Shown here piece after piece: positions 47,017-55,667 of a DNA stretch of 63,832 bases. Positions within the stretch are counted from its first letter, which is position 1; each line of letters opens with the position of its first letter. Source of the stretch: Streptomyces phaeoluteigriseus (GTDB lineage: Bacteria > Actinomycetota > Actinomycetes > Streptomycetales > Streptomycetaceae); contig NZ_MPOH02000009.1 of the NCBI RefSeq assembly GCF_001896135.2, positions 277,725 to 341,556 on the forward strand, read 5' to 3'. The notes under the pieces were generated by a model, which saw nothing but the letters and a program-made list of their open reading frames with translations, ran no database searches and was not told the origin of the DNA. The translations under genes and the position numbers were made by a program.

Positions 47017-48618
47017 GTGGACCCGGTGATCATCGTCGGAGCGGGGCCCGTGGGGCTCACGCTCGCCCTGGCGCTGGCGCGTCAGGAGGTGCCCTGCGTC
47101 GTCCTGGACGAGGGGCCGGGCAAGGACGAACCACGTCTCGCGCGCACCGTCGTGCTCCGTGAGGACACCGCCGCCCTGATGGAGCGGCTCACCGGCACCT
47201 CGCTCGCCGGGGCGGGCGTCCACTGGGCCGGTTGGCGGTCGATGCGGCGCAAGCAGGTGACACACGAGATCGGGTTCGACGACACCGACCCTGCCCCGCT
47301 GCACCTCGCCCAGCATGTGCTGACCGACGCCCTGCGCACGGCCCTGGCCGGCGAGCGGCTCGTGCGGATCGCCGTGGACAGCCGCCTGGACGGCGTCGAG
47401 CAGGAAGCTTCCGGCGTCACGGCCCACACCCGCGGCCCCAAGGGCACCTGGTGGCGCGGCAGCTATCTGGTGGGCTGCGACGGCCCCCGCTCCACGGTCC
47501 GCAAACTCCTCGACATCCGCTTCCCCGGCCGTACGGCGGTCGAGCGGCACGCCGTCGCCGCCCTGCGCACGGAACTTCCCTGGGCCGACGAGGCGTTGCT
47601 CCACCGGACGCCGCCGTGGCGGACGTCCGGTCCCTCCGCCGGGGAGATCACGGGGCGTCCGCTGCCGGATGACGTCTGGCGCCTGGACTGGCTCCTGCCG
47701 CCCGGCAAGGACCTCGTCACGCCCGAGCTGCTGGTGGCCCGCATCCGCGAGACCCTCGCGGGCTGGTGCGGCGGCACGGCCCCGGCGTACGAACTGCTCG
47801 ACACCGGTGTCCACACGGTCCACCACCGGCTGGCCCGCCGCTGGCGCGCCGGGCGGGTCTTCCTCGCCGGGGACGCCGCCCACCTCCTCGGCGCGTTCGG
47901 CACCCAGGGGCTCGACGAGGGCCTGCGGGACGCCGACAACCTCGCCTGGAAGCTCGCGCTCGCGTGGCACCACGGGTCGCACGAGGCCCTGCTCGACAGC
48001 TATCAGGCGGAGCGGCGCGCGGTCGTCGCCGCCCGGCTGCGCGCGGCCGACCAGATCCTGCCGACCCTGCGCGGCGGCCCCGGCATAAGGGCGTACGTCC
48101 CCGGCGCCGCCCGCGGCCACGACGCGCTGCTCACCGACGCCCACCTCGGACGCGGCCCGCTGGGCGCGCCGGGCACGTACGCCGGCTCCCCGCTCGCGCC
48201 CGGGCACCTGGAGGCGGAGGTGCCGGTGGACACGCCCCCCGGCGCGCCGGTCACGGACGTCCGCGTCACCGCCGAGGACGGCTCCTTCGTACGGCTGCGG
48301 GACCGGCTCGGCCGCGGGGCCCTGCTCGTCCTGCTGATCGCCCCGGGCACCGGCGTATGGGAGCGCCGGCACTGGGTGGGGGCGGGGATCATGCCCCGGC
48401 TCGCCGCCGCGGTGACGGCGCTGCCCAGTCCGGCCGAGCTGCTGGTCGCCGAGAGCTATCCGGGCGCCGCCGCCCACACCGTCCTGCTGATCCGCCCCGA
48501 CGGCCATCTGGTCACCGCGCTCAGCGGGGTCCGTCCCGCCGATCTGTACGCGGCGGCGGAGGCGGCGGTGGGAGGCGCTGTGGAGGCGGGAGCGGAAGCG
48601 GCGGCCGGGGCCAAGTGA
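47017..48618 (+). CDS. FAD-dependent aromatic monooxygenase (PheA/TfdB/RdmE-like)
   Basis: Predicted 533 aa flavoprotein hydroxylase. The Rossmann motif is at the N-terminus (VIIVGAGPVGLTLALALARQ), the DG motif in LVGCDGPRSTVRKLL, and the GD motif in RVFLAGDAAHLLGAFGTQGLDEGL. In place of the usual PxGGQG-type text is PF-less AHLLGAFGTQG, with the catalytic core retained. The C-terminal about 150 residues are a thioredoxin-like domain, as in phenol and polyketide hydroxylases. The GTG start at 47017 follows AGGGGGTG. The substrate is unknown; both phenolic catabolism and secondary metabolism are possible. Confidence 0.88.
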   Translation: MDPVIIVGAGPVGLTLALALARQEVPCVVLDEGPGKDEPRLARTVVLREDTAALMERLTGTSLAGAGVHWAGWRSMRRKQVTHEIGFDDTDPAPLHLAQHVLTDALRTALAGERLVRIAVDSRLDGVEQEASGVTAHTRGPKGTWWRGSYLVGCDGPRSTVRKLLDIRFPGRTAVERHAVAALRTELPWADEALLHRTPPWRTSGPSAGEITGRPLPDDVWRLDWLLPPGKDLVTPELLVARIRETLAGWCGGTAPAYELLDTGVHTVHHRLARRWRAGRVFLAGDAAHLLGAFGTQGLDEGLRDADNLAWKLALAWHHGSHEALLDSYQAERRAVVAARLRAADQILPTLRGGPGIRAYVPGAARGHDALLTDAHLGRGPLGAPGTYAGSPLAPGHLEAEVPVDTPPGAPVTDVRVTAEDGSFVRLRDRLGRGALLVLLIAPGTGVWERRHWVGAGIMPRLAAAVTALPSPAELLVAESYPGAAAHTVLLIRPDGHLVTALSGVRPADLYAAAEAAVGGAVEAGAEAAAGAK

Positions 48619-48764
48619 GGGGGCGGGCCCCGGTGACCTGATCGGGTGGGGGCGGGTGGGCCGCCGGTGTGCGGTGAGCACCCAGGCGGTGGGCGTGCGC
48701 GTCCGGTGTGACGGTCGGATGGTCCTGCTCCCCGTCACTCCGCGGTCCACATGGTGACAGTCGG

Positions 48765-48793
48765 TTGACCGGCGTATCCCGGCATGGTCTACT
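48765..48793 (+). promoter_or_regulatory. Candidate promoter for the leader peptide/cysteine dioxygenase operon
   Basis: TTGACC (48765-48770) and TCTACT (48788-48793) are separated by exactly 17 bp. Counting from the -10 element, transcription would begin at or within a base of the GTG at 48801, predicting a leaderless mRNA. Confidence 0.55.
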
Positions 48794-48800
48794 CCCGATC

Positions 48801-48887
48801 GTGACCGACACCTGTGTGCGCCTGTGGCGGAGGGTCCATATGGACCTCGTCCGCTATGCGGGCTGCGTGTGTCGTCCGTCCTGCTGA
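48801..48887 (+). CDS. Cys-rich putative leader peptide upstream of cysteine dioxygenase
   Basis: A 28-codon frame starting GTG at 48801 ends ...LWRRVHMDLVRYAGCVCRPSC with a TGA at 48885-48887. It contains four Cys codons, three of them among the last seven residues. A shorter form starts at ATG 48840 with a GGAGGG ribosome binding site. The R-R-x-H-x-D-L-x-R...C pattern is that of short peptides that streptomycete genomes carry before sulfur-assimilation genes. Ribosome stalling at Cys codons when cysteine is scarce could control the downstream cysteine dioxygenase, 87 nt away. It has not been tested here. Confidence 0.7.
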   Translation: MTDTCVRLWRRVHMDLVRYAGCVCRPSC

Positions 48888-48974
48888 ATTCGCATCCCCC
48901 TCTTCCCCCGGCGCGCGCGCCGACGCGCTCTCGCGCTATCCGCGCGCGCCCGCGAACGCCCCAGGACGGTACCC

Positions 48975-49526
48975 GTGTCTGTCTCGCCTTCCGTGTCCCC
49001 CTCCGCGTCTCCCTCCCTGTCCGCTCCCGTGGCCACGCCCACCCAGGCGGACCTCCTCGACTTCGTACGGCGTACGGCGGCCGACACCGCGCTGATCGCC
49101 TCGCTCCCCCTCGACCGGGAAGGCCGCACCTGGGTGCGCCTGGAGGGCCCCGGCGGCAGCGAGGCCTGGCTGATCGGCTGGCCGCCCGGCACCGGCACCG
49201 GCTGGCACGACCACGCCGACTCGGTGGGCGCCTTCCTGACCGCCCGGGGCGAGCTGAAGGAGAACTCCCTCGCCGCACGGCTGCCCACGGACGGCTGGAA
49301 GACCCTGGAGCTGTCGGAGGACGTCGACCGGGAACGCCGCCTGCCGGCCGGCAAGGGCCGCGCCTTCGGACGCCACCACGTCCACGAGGTGCTCAACGAG
49401 TCCCGCGAGGAGCACGCGGTCTCCGTGCACGCCTACTACCCGCCCCTGCCGAGGATCCGGCGGTACAGCCGCACCGGCCAGGTGCTGCGCCTGGAGCAGG
49501 TCGAGCGCCCGGAGGACTGGCAGTGA
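48975..49526 (+). CDS. Cysteine dioxygenase
   Basis: Predicted 183 aa cupin enzyme that oxidises cysteine to cysteine sulfinate with Fe(II). A Ser/Pro-rich start (about 20 residues) precedes the core. Iron ligands are expected in GTGWHDHADSVGAF (two His) and GRHHVHEVLN (third His), and a C-terminal HAYYPPLPRIRRY carries the conserved Tyr. The start is GTG at 48975, nine nucleotides after CAGGACGG-like sequence. It overlaps the rhodanese gene by four bases (GTGA) and follows a Cys-rich leader, so the operon probably removes excess cysteine sulfur. Confidence 0.9.
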   Translation: MSVSPSVSPSASPSLSAPVATPTQADLLDFVRRTAADTALIASLPLDREGRTWVRLEGPGGSEAWLIGWPPGTGTGWHDHADSVGAFLTARGELKENSLAARLPTDGWKTLELSEDVDRERRLPAGKGRAFGRHHVHEVLNESREEHAVSVHAYYPPLPRIRRYSRTGQVLRLEQVERPEDWQ

Positions 49527-49963
49527 GTGGTGACGCGCCGAGGAACGACGTGGTCAGTGGTGACGTGGTGAAGGGCGAGGGGCCCGTCGGCATAGACGAG
49601 TTGCTGGAGCGGGTGCGGGCCGGGTACGCGCGCGTGGAGGCACGGGATGCGTACGAGGCCGCCCGCGCGGGCGAGGCGCTTCTCGTCGACATCCGGTACG
49701 CCGCCCTGCGCGAGCGGGACGGGCTGATCCCCGGCGCCCTGGTCGTGGAGCGCAACGAGCTGGAGTGGCGCCTCGACCCCCAGGGCAGCCACCGCGTCCC
49801 CGAGGCCACCGGCCACGACCTGCGGATCGTCGTGATCTGCAACGAGGGCTACGCGTCGAGCCTGGCGGCGGCGTCCCTGCACCGGCTGGGGCTCTACCGG
49901 GCCACCGACCTGGTCGGCGGCTTCCAGGCGTGGCGGTCGGCGGGACTGCCGGTGACGTACTAG
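49523..49963 (+). CDS. Rhodanese-like sulfurtransferase
   Basis: Predicted 146 aa protein with a single rhodanese domain. LLVDIRYAALRERDGLIPGALVVERNELEWRLDP is the first half. The active-site loop is VVICNEGYASSLAAASL, with the catalytic Cys. The closing DLVGGFQAWRSAGLPV is typical. An N-terminal stretch of about 35 residues is acidic and flexible. It is translationally coupled to cysteine dioxygenase (GTGA overlap), so it likely handles the persulfide or sulfite stage of cysteine breakdown. The acceptor is unknown. Confidence 0.92.
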   Translation: MSGDAPRNDVVSGDVVKGEGPVGIDELLERVRAGYARVEARDAYEAARAGEALLVDIRYAALRERDGLIPGALVVERNELEWRLDPQGSHRVPEATGHDLRIVVICNEGYASSLAAASLHRLGLYRATDLVGGFQAWRSAGLPVTY

Positions 49964-49966
49964 AGC

Positions 49967-49987
49967 GGGGCTGCGGGCAGCAGCCCC
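49967..49987. terminator. Hairpin terminator between rhodanese and binding-protein genes
   Basis: GGGGCTGC and GCAGCCCC form perfect 8-bp arms around a 5-nt loop, four nucleotides past the rhodanese stop. It lies between convergent genes. Confidence 0.7.
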
Positions 49988-50020
49988 CGGTGCGGGGAGA
50001 GCCGGCACGCGCGCGTGGGC

Positions 50021-50989
50021 TCAGTCCTCGGGCGGGCAGTACAGCGGGGCGGTGTCCGCGTTGTCCTCGGTCACCAGCCGCACCCGGGTCTTGTCGATCT
50101 TGTCGGCCTTCTCCTTGCGGAGCAGGGAGACGACGTTCTCCACGGCCAGCTCGCCGGTGTCCGCCGCCGAGTTGGAGACGGTGGCGGCGAAACGGCCGTC
50201 CTTCAGGGCGGCCAGTGCCTCGTCGGTGCCGTTGACCGTCACGATCCTGACATCCTTCCCGCCGGCCGCGTCGAAGGCCTTGCGGGCCGCGAACGCCATC
50301 TGTTCGTTGGCCACGAAGGCGTAGTCGAGACCGGGTTGCGCCCGGATCATCTCCGCGGCCACGGTGCGGGCCTTGACCGGGTCGTACATGCCGGGCCGAC
50401 TGGCGACCACCGAGGCGTTGCCGGGGAGATGCGCGGTGAACGCCTCGACGAGCACGTCGGAAGCGGCTCCGGGGGCTCCCGCGATCACCCCTACGCTCAC
50501 CTGGCGGCCCGCGGCGTCCTTCTCGATCCACTCGGCGTCCAGTCTGCCCACCTCCTTCTGGTCGACGACGACGGCCCCGAGGACGTCGGAGGTGTCCTCG
50601 GGGACCACCGACGTGAGGAAGATCGGCACACCGGCGGCCCTGGCCTTGGCGATGCCGTCCTCGAGGGCGTCCACGTCGACGGTCTGCACGATCAGCGCGT
50701 CGACGTCCCGGGCGATCAGCCGCTCGATGTTGGCGACCTCCGTCGCCGCGTCCTGCCGCGAGTTGGCCGTCTGCAGGCCGACGCTGTTGTTGCGGGCCGT
50801 GCGCTCCACGGACTCCTGCAGGCAGGTGTGGAACTCGGTGCTGCCGCCGTTGACGAACCCGAGCGTGATCCTTCCGTCCACCGCGCTCGCGGGCTCCGAC
50901 TCCCACGGGGCGGCGCAGCCGCCGAGCAGCAGACAGGTGCCGAGGGACGAGGTGACCAGCGTTCTTCGGGCACGGGTGGGCACGGACAT
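50021..50989 (-). CDS. Orphan substrate-binding lipoprotein (type 1 periplasmic, sugar-like)
   Basis: Predicted 322 aa exported receptor. The signal peptide ends in the lipobox LLLGGC (Cys25). The mature part has the LacI/ribose-binding fold: ITLGFVNGGSTEFHTCLQESVERTA, IARDVDALIVQTVDVDAL, VGVIAGAPGAASDVLVEAF and DYAFVANEQMAFAARKAFDAAG. Two extra Cys (CLQES and the C-terminal YCPPED) may pair. No ABC permease or ATPase adjoins it, and the nearest transporter DNA is an unrelated FtsX-like remnant upstream. The ligand is unknown; it could serve a transporter encoded elsewhere or a sensor. Confidence 0.85.
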   Translation of the reverse strand: MSVPTRARRTLVTSSLGTCLLLGGCAAPWESEPASAVDGRITLGFVNGGSTEFHTCLQESVERTARNNSVGLQTANSRQDAATEVANIERLIARDVDALIVQTVDVDALEDGIAKARAAGVPIFLTSVVPEDTSDVLGAVVVDQKEVGRLDAEWIEKDAAGRQVSVGVIAGAPGAASDVLVEAFTAHLPGNASVVASRPGMYDPVKARTVAAEMIRAQPGLDYAFVANEQMAFAARKAFDAAGGKDVRIVTVNGTDEALAALKDGRFAATVSNSAADTGELAVENVVSLLRKEKADKIDKTRVRLVTEDNADTAPLYCPPED

Positions 50990-51156
50990 GGCGGAGCCGC
51001 CTTTCGGGACGTGCGGGACACAACGCCCGTACGGGGAACGGGCATGCGCGGGCGGCAGCAGACGGTACCCGTGGCCGGAACGGGCTCACCCTTCCGGGAA
51101 CGCAAGGTAAATCTGCACTCCCCGGGGGTCTCACCCGCGTGACTACCTGGGAGGCT

Positions 51157-51537
51157 TCACTCCTGCACCGTCGCCACCGTCACCGCGCGGATCCGCAGCG
51201 CCACCCGGCCCGGCAGCGCGGTCGCGACGAGCGCGAGGAGTCCGGTTCCCGCGACCACGGTGACGTACGTCAGCGGGGTGACCGCCGGTGCCGCGCGTCC
51301 CGTCATGCCGGTGCTGAGTGCGGTGAGAACGGCCAGGGCGACGGCGCTGCCGAGGGCCGTGGCGATGAGGAGTACCGACAGGGTCTCGGTGCGCAGTATC
51401 CCCGGTACCTGACGGCGGATCGCCTCCGCCAGCCGCAGCAGCGCGAACTCCCTCACCCATGCGGAGACGGACATGGCAAGGGCATTGACGACGGCGATGG
51501 CCGTGAAGGCCAGGACGAGTGCCATGGCGAGTGCCAT
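51157..51537 (-). pseudogene. Remnant of an FtsX-like ABC transporter permease
   Basis: The C-terminal part (126 codons from the first ATG) of a MacB/FtsX-type permease. It has the helix MALAMALVLAFTAIAVVNALAM, then REFALLRLAEAIRRQV, LSVLLIATALGSAVALAVLTAL and VVAGTGLLALVATALPGRVALRIR. The frame stays open upstream past 51600 with permease-like sequence (AERQQANAEVNFS) but no start codon. The large extracellular domain and the first helices of a normal 800+ aa permease are missing. It is a truncated relic between the binding-protein gene and recX. Confidence 0.75.
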
Positions 51538-51716
51538 GGCGGAGAAGTTGACCTCCGCGTTCGCCTGCTGCCGCTCGGCTGAGGCAACGAGGAGCTGATG
51601 CCCGGCCCCGGACAGGATCGGCGCCCCCGCGCGTCCACCGTGTCCCGAAACCGGAGCGAACCGAGTTTCCGAGCCGGTGGGGTCACGTCCCGCCGCCCGT
51701 CGCAGCCTCTCGAGGG

Positions 51717-52505
51717 TCAGAACTCCCCGTCCTCCAGGAACTCCGTGTCCTCGCCCTCCTCCTCCAGCGCCTGCCGGACCACGCGCAGGGCCATGCCCTG
51801 GGGGTAGCCCTTGCGCGCGAGCATCCCGGCGAGACGGCGCAGCCGCTTGTCACGGTCGAGTCCGCGGGTCGAGCGCAGTTTGCGGGCGACCAGGTCACGG
51901 GCGGTCGCTTCCTCCCGCTCGGAGTCGAGCTGGGCGACGGCCTCGTCGATCAGTGTCGAGTCGACGCCCTTGGTGCGCAGTTCCTGAACGAGGGCCCGCC
52001 GGGCCAGACCGCGGCCGTGATGCCGGGACTCCACCCAGGCGTCCGCGAAGGCGCTGTCGTTGATCAGCCCGACCTCCTCGAACCGCGAGAGAACCTCCGC
52101 GGCCACGTCGTCCGGGATCTCCCGCTTGCTGAGGGCGTCGGCGAGCTGCTTCCGGGTGCGCGGGGTCCCGGTGAGCAGGCGCAGGCAGATCGCCCGTGCC
52201 CGCTCAGCCGGGTCCCCTGAAGACCCCCCCTTCTCGGCCCTCGACGAGGCAGAGGTGTCTTCATCCTTGGCGGACGGTTCTCCGAAGCCGCGCCGACGGC
52301 GCCCGCCCCGTGAACCGCCCTCGTCGCCGCGTCCCGCCCGGCGGCCACGGGGTCGGCCTGCGCCGGCCGACCCGTCGTCCCCGTACGAGCCGCTGCCCGG
52401 CCGGTCGTCACCGGCGCGGGCCAGGCCGTCGCCGTCGACGCTCCCCGGCTCGCGGTGGATGCCGGGGCGGGCGTCGTACTCGGCCCAGTCCGTTCGTCGT
52501 GTCAC
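51717..52505 (-). CDS. recX: Recombination regulatory protein RecX
   Basis: Predicted 262 aa modulator that binds RecA filaments and limits their activity. The first about 95 residues are a disordered Gly/Arg/Asp-rich extension common in streptomycetes. The three-helix-repeat core follows (ARAICLRLLTGTPRTRKQLADALSKREIP, FADAWVESRHHGRGLARRALVQELRTKGV, then LVARKLRSTRGLDRDKRLRRLAGMLARKGYP). It begins eight nucleotides after the recA stop on the same strand, the conserved recA-recX operon, so SOS induction through the recA operator should also raise it. Confidence 0.95.
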   Translation of the reverse strand: MTRRTDWAEYDARPGIHREPGSVDGDGLARAGDDRPGSGSYGDDGSAGAGRPRGRRAGRGDEGGSRGGRRRRGFGEPSAKDEDTSASSRAEKGGSSGDPAERARAICLRLLTGTPRTRKQLADALSKREIPDDVAAEVLSRFEEVGLINDSAFADAWVESRHHGRGLARRALVQELRTKGVDSTLIDEAVAQLDSEREEATARDLVARKLRSTRGLDRDKRLRRLAGMLARKGYPQGMALRVVRQALEEEGEDTEFLEDGEF

Positions 52506-52513
52506 GGGTCGGC

Positions 52514-53650
52514 TCAGCTCTTGGCGGCCGCGGCCTTGGTCTTGGTGGCCTTGGCTGCGGGAACGGTAGCGGGAACCGTCTTGGCGGCGTCGTCCGCCGG
52601 TGCGCCCGGGGTGACCGCGGCATCCGCGTCGGTCGCCGCGTCGGGCTGCTCGGGGCGCACGCCCACGCCCAGCTTCTCCTTGATCTTCCTCTCGATCTCG
52701 TTGGCGAGGTCGGGGTTGTCCTTGAGGAAGTTGCGGGCGTTCTCCTTGCCCTGGCCGAGCTGGTCGCCCTCGTACGTGTACCAGGCGCCGGCCTTGCGGA
52801 CGAAGCCGTTCTCCACGCCCATGTCGATCAGGCCGCCTTCACGGCTGATGCCATGTCCGTAGAGGATGTCGAACTCGGCCTGCTTGAAGGGCGGCGCGAC
52901 CTTGTTCTTGACCACCTTGACGCGGGTGCGGTTGCCCACCGCGTCGGTGCCGTCCTTGAGCGTCTCGATGCGCCGGATGTCGAGCCGCACCGAGGCGTAG
53001 AACTTCAGCGCCCGGCCACCGGTCGTGGTCTCCGGGGAGCCGAACATCACACCGATCTTCTCGCGGAGCTGGTTGATGAAGATGGCGGTGGTCTTGGACT
53101 GGTTGAGCGCGCTGGTGATCTTCCGCAGGGCCTGGCTCATCAGACGGGCCTGGAGACCGACGTGGCTGTCGCCCATCTCGCCCTCGATCTCCGCGCGCGG
53201 GACGAGCGCGGCGACGGAGTCGATGACGATCAGGTCGAGGGCTCCGGAGCGGACGAGCATGTCCACGATCTCCAGGGCCTGCTCGCCGTTGTCCGGCTGG
53301 GACAGCAGCAGGTTGTCGATGTCGACGCCGAGCTTCTGCGCGTACTCGGGGTCGAGGGCGTGCTCCGCGTCCACGAACGCGACCGTGCCGCCGGCCTTCT
53401 GGGCGTTCGCCACCGCGTGCAGCGTCAGGGTCGTCTTACCGGAGGACTCCGGTCCGTAGACCTCGATGACCCGGCCGCGCGGCAGGCCGCCGACGCCGAG
53501 GGCCACGTCGAGCGCGGTCGACCCGGTGGGGATGACCTCGATGGGCTCCCGGGACCGGTCGCCCATGCGCATGACCGCGCCTTTGCCGAATTGCCGTTCA
53601 ATCTGTGCGAGTGCGGCATCCAGGGCCTTCTCGCGGTCGGTACCTGCCAT
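52514..53650 (-). CDS. recA: Recombinase RecA
   Basis: Predicted 378 aa strand-exchange protein and LexA co-protease. Walker A is GPESSGKT (residues 66-73). [55 protein letters not shown] and the L2 loop region [23 protein letters not shown] are all standard. The C-terminal 50 residues form an Ala/Lys/Thr-rich tail typical of streptomycetes. The ATG at 53650 is the accepted start; the frame extends upstream without support. A LexA operator lies about 165 nt upstream. recX follows directly. Confidence 0.98.
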   Translation of the reverse strand: MAGTDREKALDAALAQIERQFGKGAVMRMGDRSREPIEVIPTGSTALDVALGVGGLPRGRVIEVYGPESSGKTTLTLHAVANAQKAGGTVAFVDAEHALDPEYAQKLGVDIDNLLLSQPDNGEQALEIVDMLVRSGALDLIVIDSVAALVPRAEIEGEMGDSHVGLQARLMSQALRKITSALNQSKTTAIFINQLREKIGVMFGSPETTTGGRALKFYASVRLDIRRIETLKDGTDAVGNRTRVKVVKNKVAPPFKQAEFDILYGHGISREGGLIDMGVENGFVRKAGAWYTYEGDQLGQGKENARNFLKDNPDLANEIERKIKEKLGVGVRPEQPDAATDADAAVTPGAPADDAAKTVPATVPAAKATKTKAAAAKS

Positions 53651-53814
53651 GGGTTCCACCCGATTTGCTTGAGTCGATCGCTTCACGTCAACGACGCTAA
53701 CGCCTACCACTGACAACGCGCCTCGACGCTGGTCCGGCCTGTGGATAACTCGGACACTTACCCAGGCAAACCTGGACGAAGTACCCGTCGAGAACCCTGC
53801 CGGAGCCTCCATCA

Positions 53815-53826
53815 GAATGGATGTTC
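53815..53826 (-). promoter_or_regulatory. SOS box (LexA operator) of recA
   Basis: On the minus strand GAACATCCATTC, an imperfect GAAC-N4-GTTC palindrome. It matches the operator I recall for the recA gene of Streptomyces lividans. It lies 165 nt before the recA start. Confidence 0.8.
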
Positions 53827-53904
53827 GATTTTCGTGTCAAGCGCACCACGCGGCACTTGCGAGCCTACGTTCGCGTACCCGCAACACCCCGGATCCGCCG
53901 CTTC

Positions 53905-53964
53905 GGACCCGGCCCGACCGGACTGCGGCACCACGGACCCGGCCCGACCGGACTGCAGCACCAC
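53905..53964. repeat. 30-bp tandem duplication
   Basis: The unit GGACCCGGCCCGACCGGACTGCGGCACCAC-like occurs twice head to tail (53905-53934 and 53935-53964), with one base difference (TGCGG against TGCAG). It lies in the non-coding stretch of about 400 nt between recA and the AI-2E-family gene. Nothing else is recognised there besides the SOS box. Confidence 0.9.
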
Positions 53965-54076
53965 CGCGCTGCACGCGCTGCCATCATGACCAGGCTGCGG
54001 CGGGACCATGCCGCGCCAGGCCCCTGCTCCGACGGCCTGGCTCAGGGCGTGGCTCAGTGCCGGCTCAAGGCCTGCC

Positions 54077-55351
54077 TCAGCCGGACCCGTCCACCGGCCC
54101 GGCCGTCCGCTCCCGCGCCCTCGTCCACAGCCGCCGAGCCCGCGTGAGCGGGTTCGGCCCCGCGCCCCGTCTCCGGTGCCCGTGCACACGGGGATCGTCC
54201 GTGACGTCGTAGCGCTTCACGTACGCGCCGAGGAACGCCTGGAGCGTGGCGACCGCGGGGATGGAGATCAGGGCGCCGACCGCGCCGAGGAGGGCGGTGC
54301 CGGCGATGACCGAGCCGAAGGCCACGGCGGGGTGGATGTCGACGGTCTTCGAGGTGAGCTTCGGCTGCAGCACGTAGTTCTCGAACTGCTGGTAGAACAC
54401 GACGAAGATCAGCACCCACAGCGCGTACCAGGGATCGACCGTGAAGGCGATCAGCATGGGCAGCGCCCCCGCGAGATAGGTGCCGATGGTCGGGATGAAC
54501 TGCGAGACCACGCCGACCCACACGGCGAGCACGGGCGCGTACGGGATACCGAGGAAGAGCAGCAGGACGTAGTGGGCCGCACCGGAGATCAGGGCCATCA
54601 GGCCGCGTGAGTACAGGTAGCCGCCGGTCTTGTCGACGGCGATCTCCCACGCGCGCAGCACCTCGGTCTGCCGGGACGGCGGCAGGACCGAGCACAGCGC
54701 ACGGCGCAGCCGGGGCCCGTCGGCGGCGAAGTAGAACGAGAACAGCGCGATCGTCAGCAGTTGGAAGAGACCGCCGAGCACCTGCGTGGAGATGTCCAGG
54801 ACGCCGGCCGCGCTGTTCTGCGCGTACTTCCTCAGCCAGTCGGAGTGAAGCAGGCCCTCCTGTATGTCGACCCGCCTGAGGTCGGTGTCGAACGAGGTGT
54901 TGACCCAGTTGATCACCGAGTCGAGGTACTGCGGGAAGTCCTCGATCATCTTGATGATCTGCCCCGCGAGGATCGAGCCGAGCAGCGTGAAGAAGCCCGC
55001 GAACGCGATCAGCAGGCCGGAGAAGACCACGAAAGTGGCGAGCCCCCGACGCATGCCGCGCGCGGCCATCCGGCTCACCGCGGGTTCGACGGCGAGGGCC
55101 AGGAAGAACGCGATCAGGATGTTGATCAGCAGGCCGATGACCTGGTGGAAGGCCCAGGTACCCAGCTGGAACGCGCCGACCAGGGCGAGTGCGAGCACCA
55201 TCGCGCGCGGGAGCCAGCCCGGCATGCGGGCGCTCGGCTCGGCGTCGACGCCGGACGGCGGCCGGGTGGGCGGCGTCGGGCCCGGAGGGGGTGCCTGCGG
55301 GCCCGCGGGCCTGGTCTCGTCAGTGGGTGCCACGGGCCAAGTCTCGCCCAC
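54077..55351 (-). CDS. AI-2E family transporter (DUF20 membrane protein)
   Basis: Predicted 424 aa multi-pass membrane protein of the AI-2E exporter/PerM family. A Pro-rich N-terminus (about 45 residues) is followed by paired helices (AMVLALALVGAFQLGTWAF, VIGLLINILIAFFLALAVEPAV), the long amphipathic central region (IEDFPQYLDSVINWVNTSFD) and the C-terminal helices with VGVVSQFIPTIGTYLAGALPML and QFENYVLQPKLTSKTVDIHP. The C-terminal tail is Arg-rich and cytoplasmic. Transport substrate is unknown: some family members are Na+/H+ exchangers, others signal exporters. Confidence 0.92.
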   Translation of the reverse strand: MGETWPVAPTDETRPAGPQAPPPGPTPPTRPPSGVDAEPSARMPGWLPRAMVLALALVGAFQLGTWAFHQVIGLLINILIAFFLALAVEPAVSRMAARGMRRGLATFVVFSGLLIAFAGFFTLLGSILAGQIIKMIEDFPQYLDSVINWVNTSFDTDLRRVDIQEGLLHSDWLRKYAQNSAAGVLDISTQVLGGLFQLLTIALFSFYFAADGPRLRRALCSVLPPSRQTEVLRAWEIAVDKTGGYLYSRGLMALISGAAHYVLLLFLGIPYAPVLAVWVGVVSQFIPTIGTYLAGALPMLIAFTVDPWYALWVLIFVVFYQQFENYVLQPKLTSKTVDIHPAVAFGSVIAGTALLGAVGALISIPAVATLQAFLGAYVKRYDVTDDPRVHGHRRRGAGPNPLTRARRLWTRARERTAGPVDGSG

Positions 55352-55393
55352 GCCACCGACACTCGATGACCCGCCTGCGGCGTTCTCCCCGGA

Positions 55394-55588
55394 TCAGTGC
55401 CTCTCCCGCGGAACGTTCATCACCGCGCACACCACACGCCACACGTCCTTGGCGTCCCAGCCGGCCGCCAGCGCCTCGTCCACGGTGCGCCCGCCGAGTT
55501 CCGTCATCACGTGATCGCGCGCGAAGGTCTCGGCGTATCCCGTACCGAAGTGCTCCGCCATCCGCTGCCAGAAGACCGTCAACCGCAT
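55394..55588 (-). CDS. DUF3046 family small protein
   Basis: Predicted 64 aa protein (MRLTVFWQRMAEHFGTGYAETFARDHV...) that fills the whole actinobacterial DUF3046 domain and includes LGGRTVDEALAAGWDAKDVWRVVC. It is a known neighbour of recA/recX in actinobacteria, but its function is unestablished. The ATG at 55588 is chosen because the domain begins there; the frame continues upstream only with low-complexity residues. It lies 42 nt upstream of the AI-2E gene on the same strand. Confidence 0.88.
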   Translation of the reverse strand: MRLTVFWQRMAEHFGTGYAETFARDHVMTELGGRTVDEALAAGWDAKDVWRVVCAVMNVPRERH

Positions 55589-55667
55589 GACGCCATTATC
55601 CCGCGCCCGGGGGTGGCCCTGGCCGGGACCGCCTGCGGAGACCGCTTTCCGCCCTACGGTCTGACCC

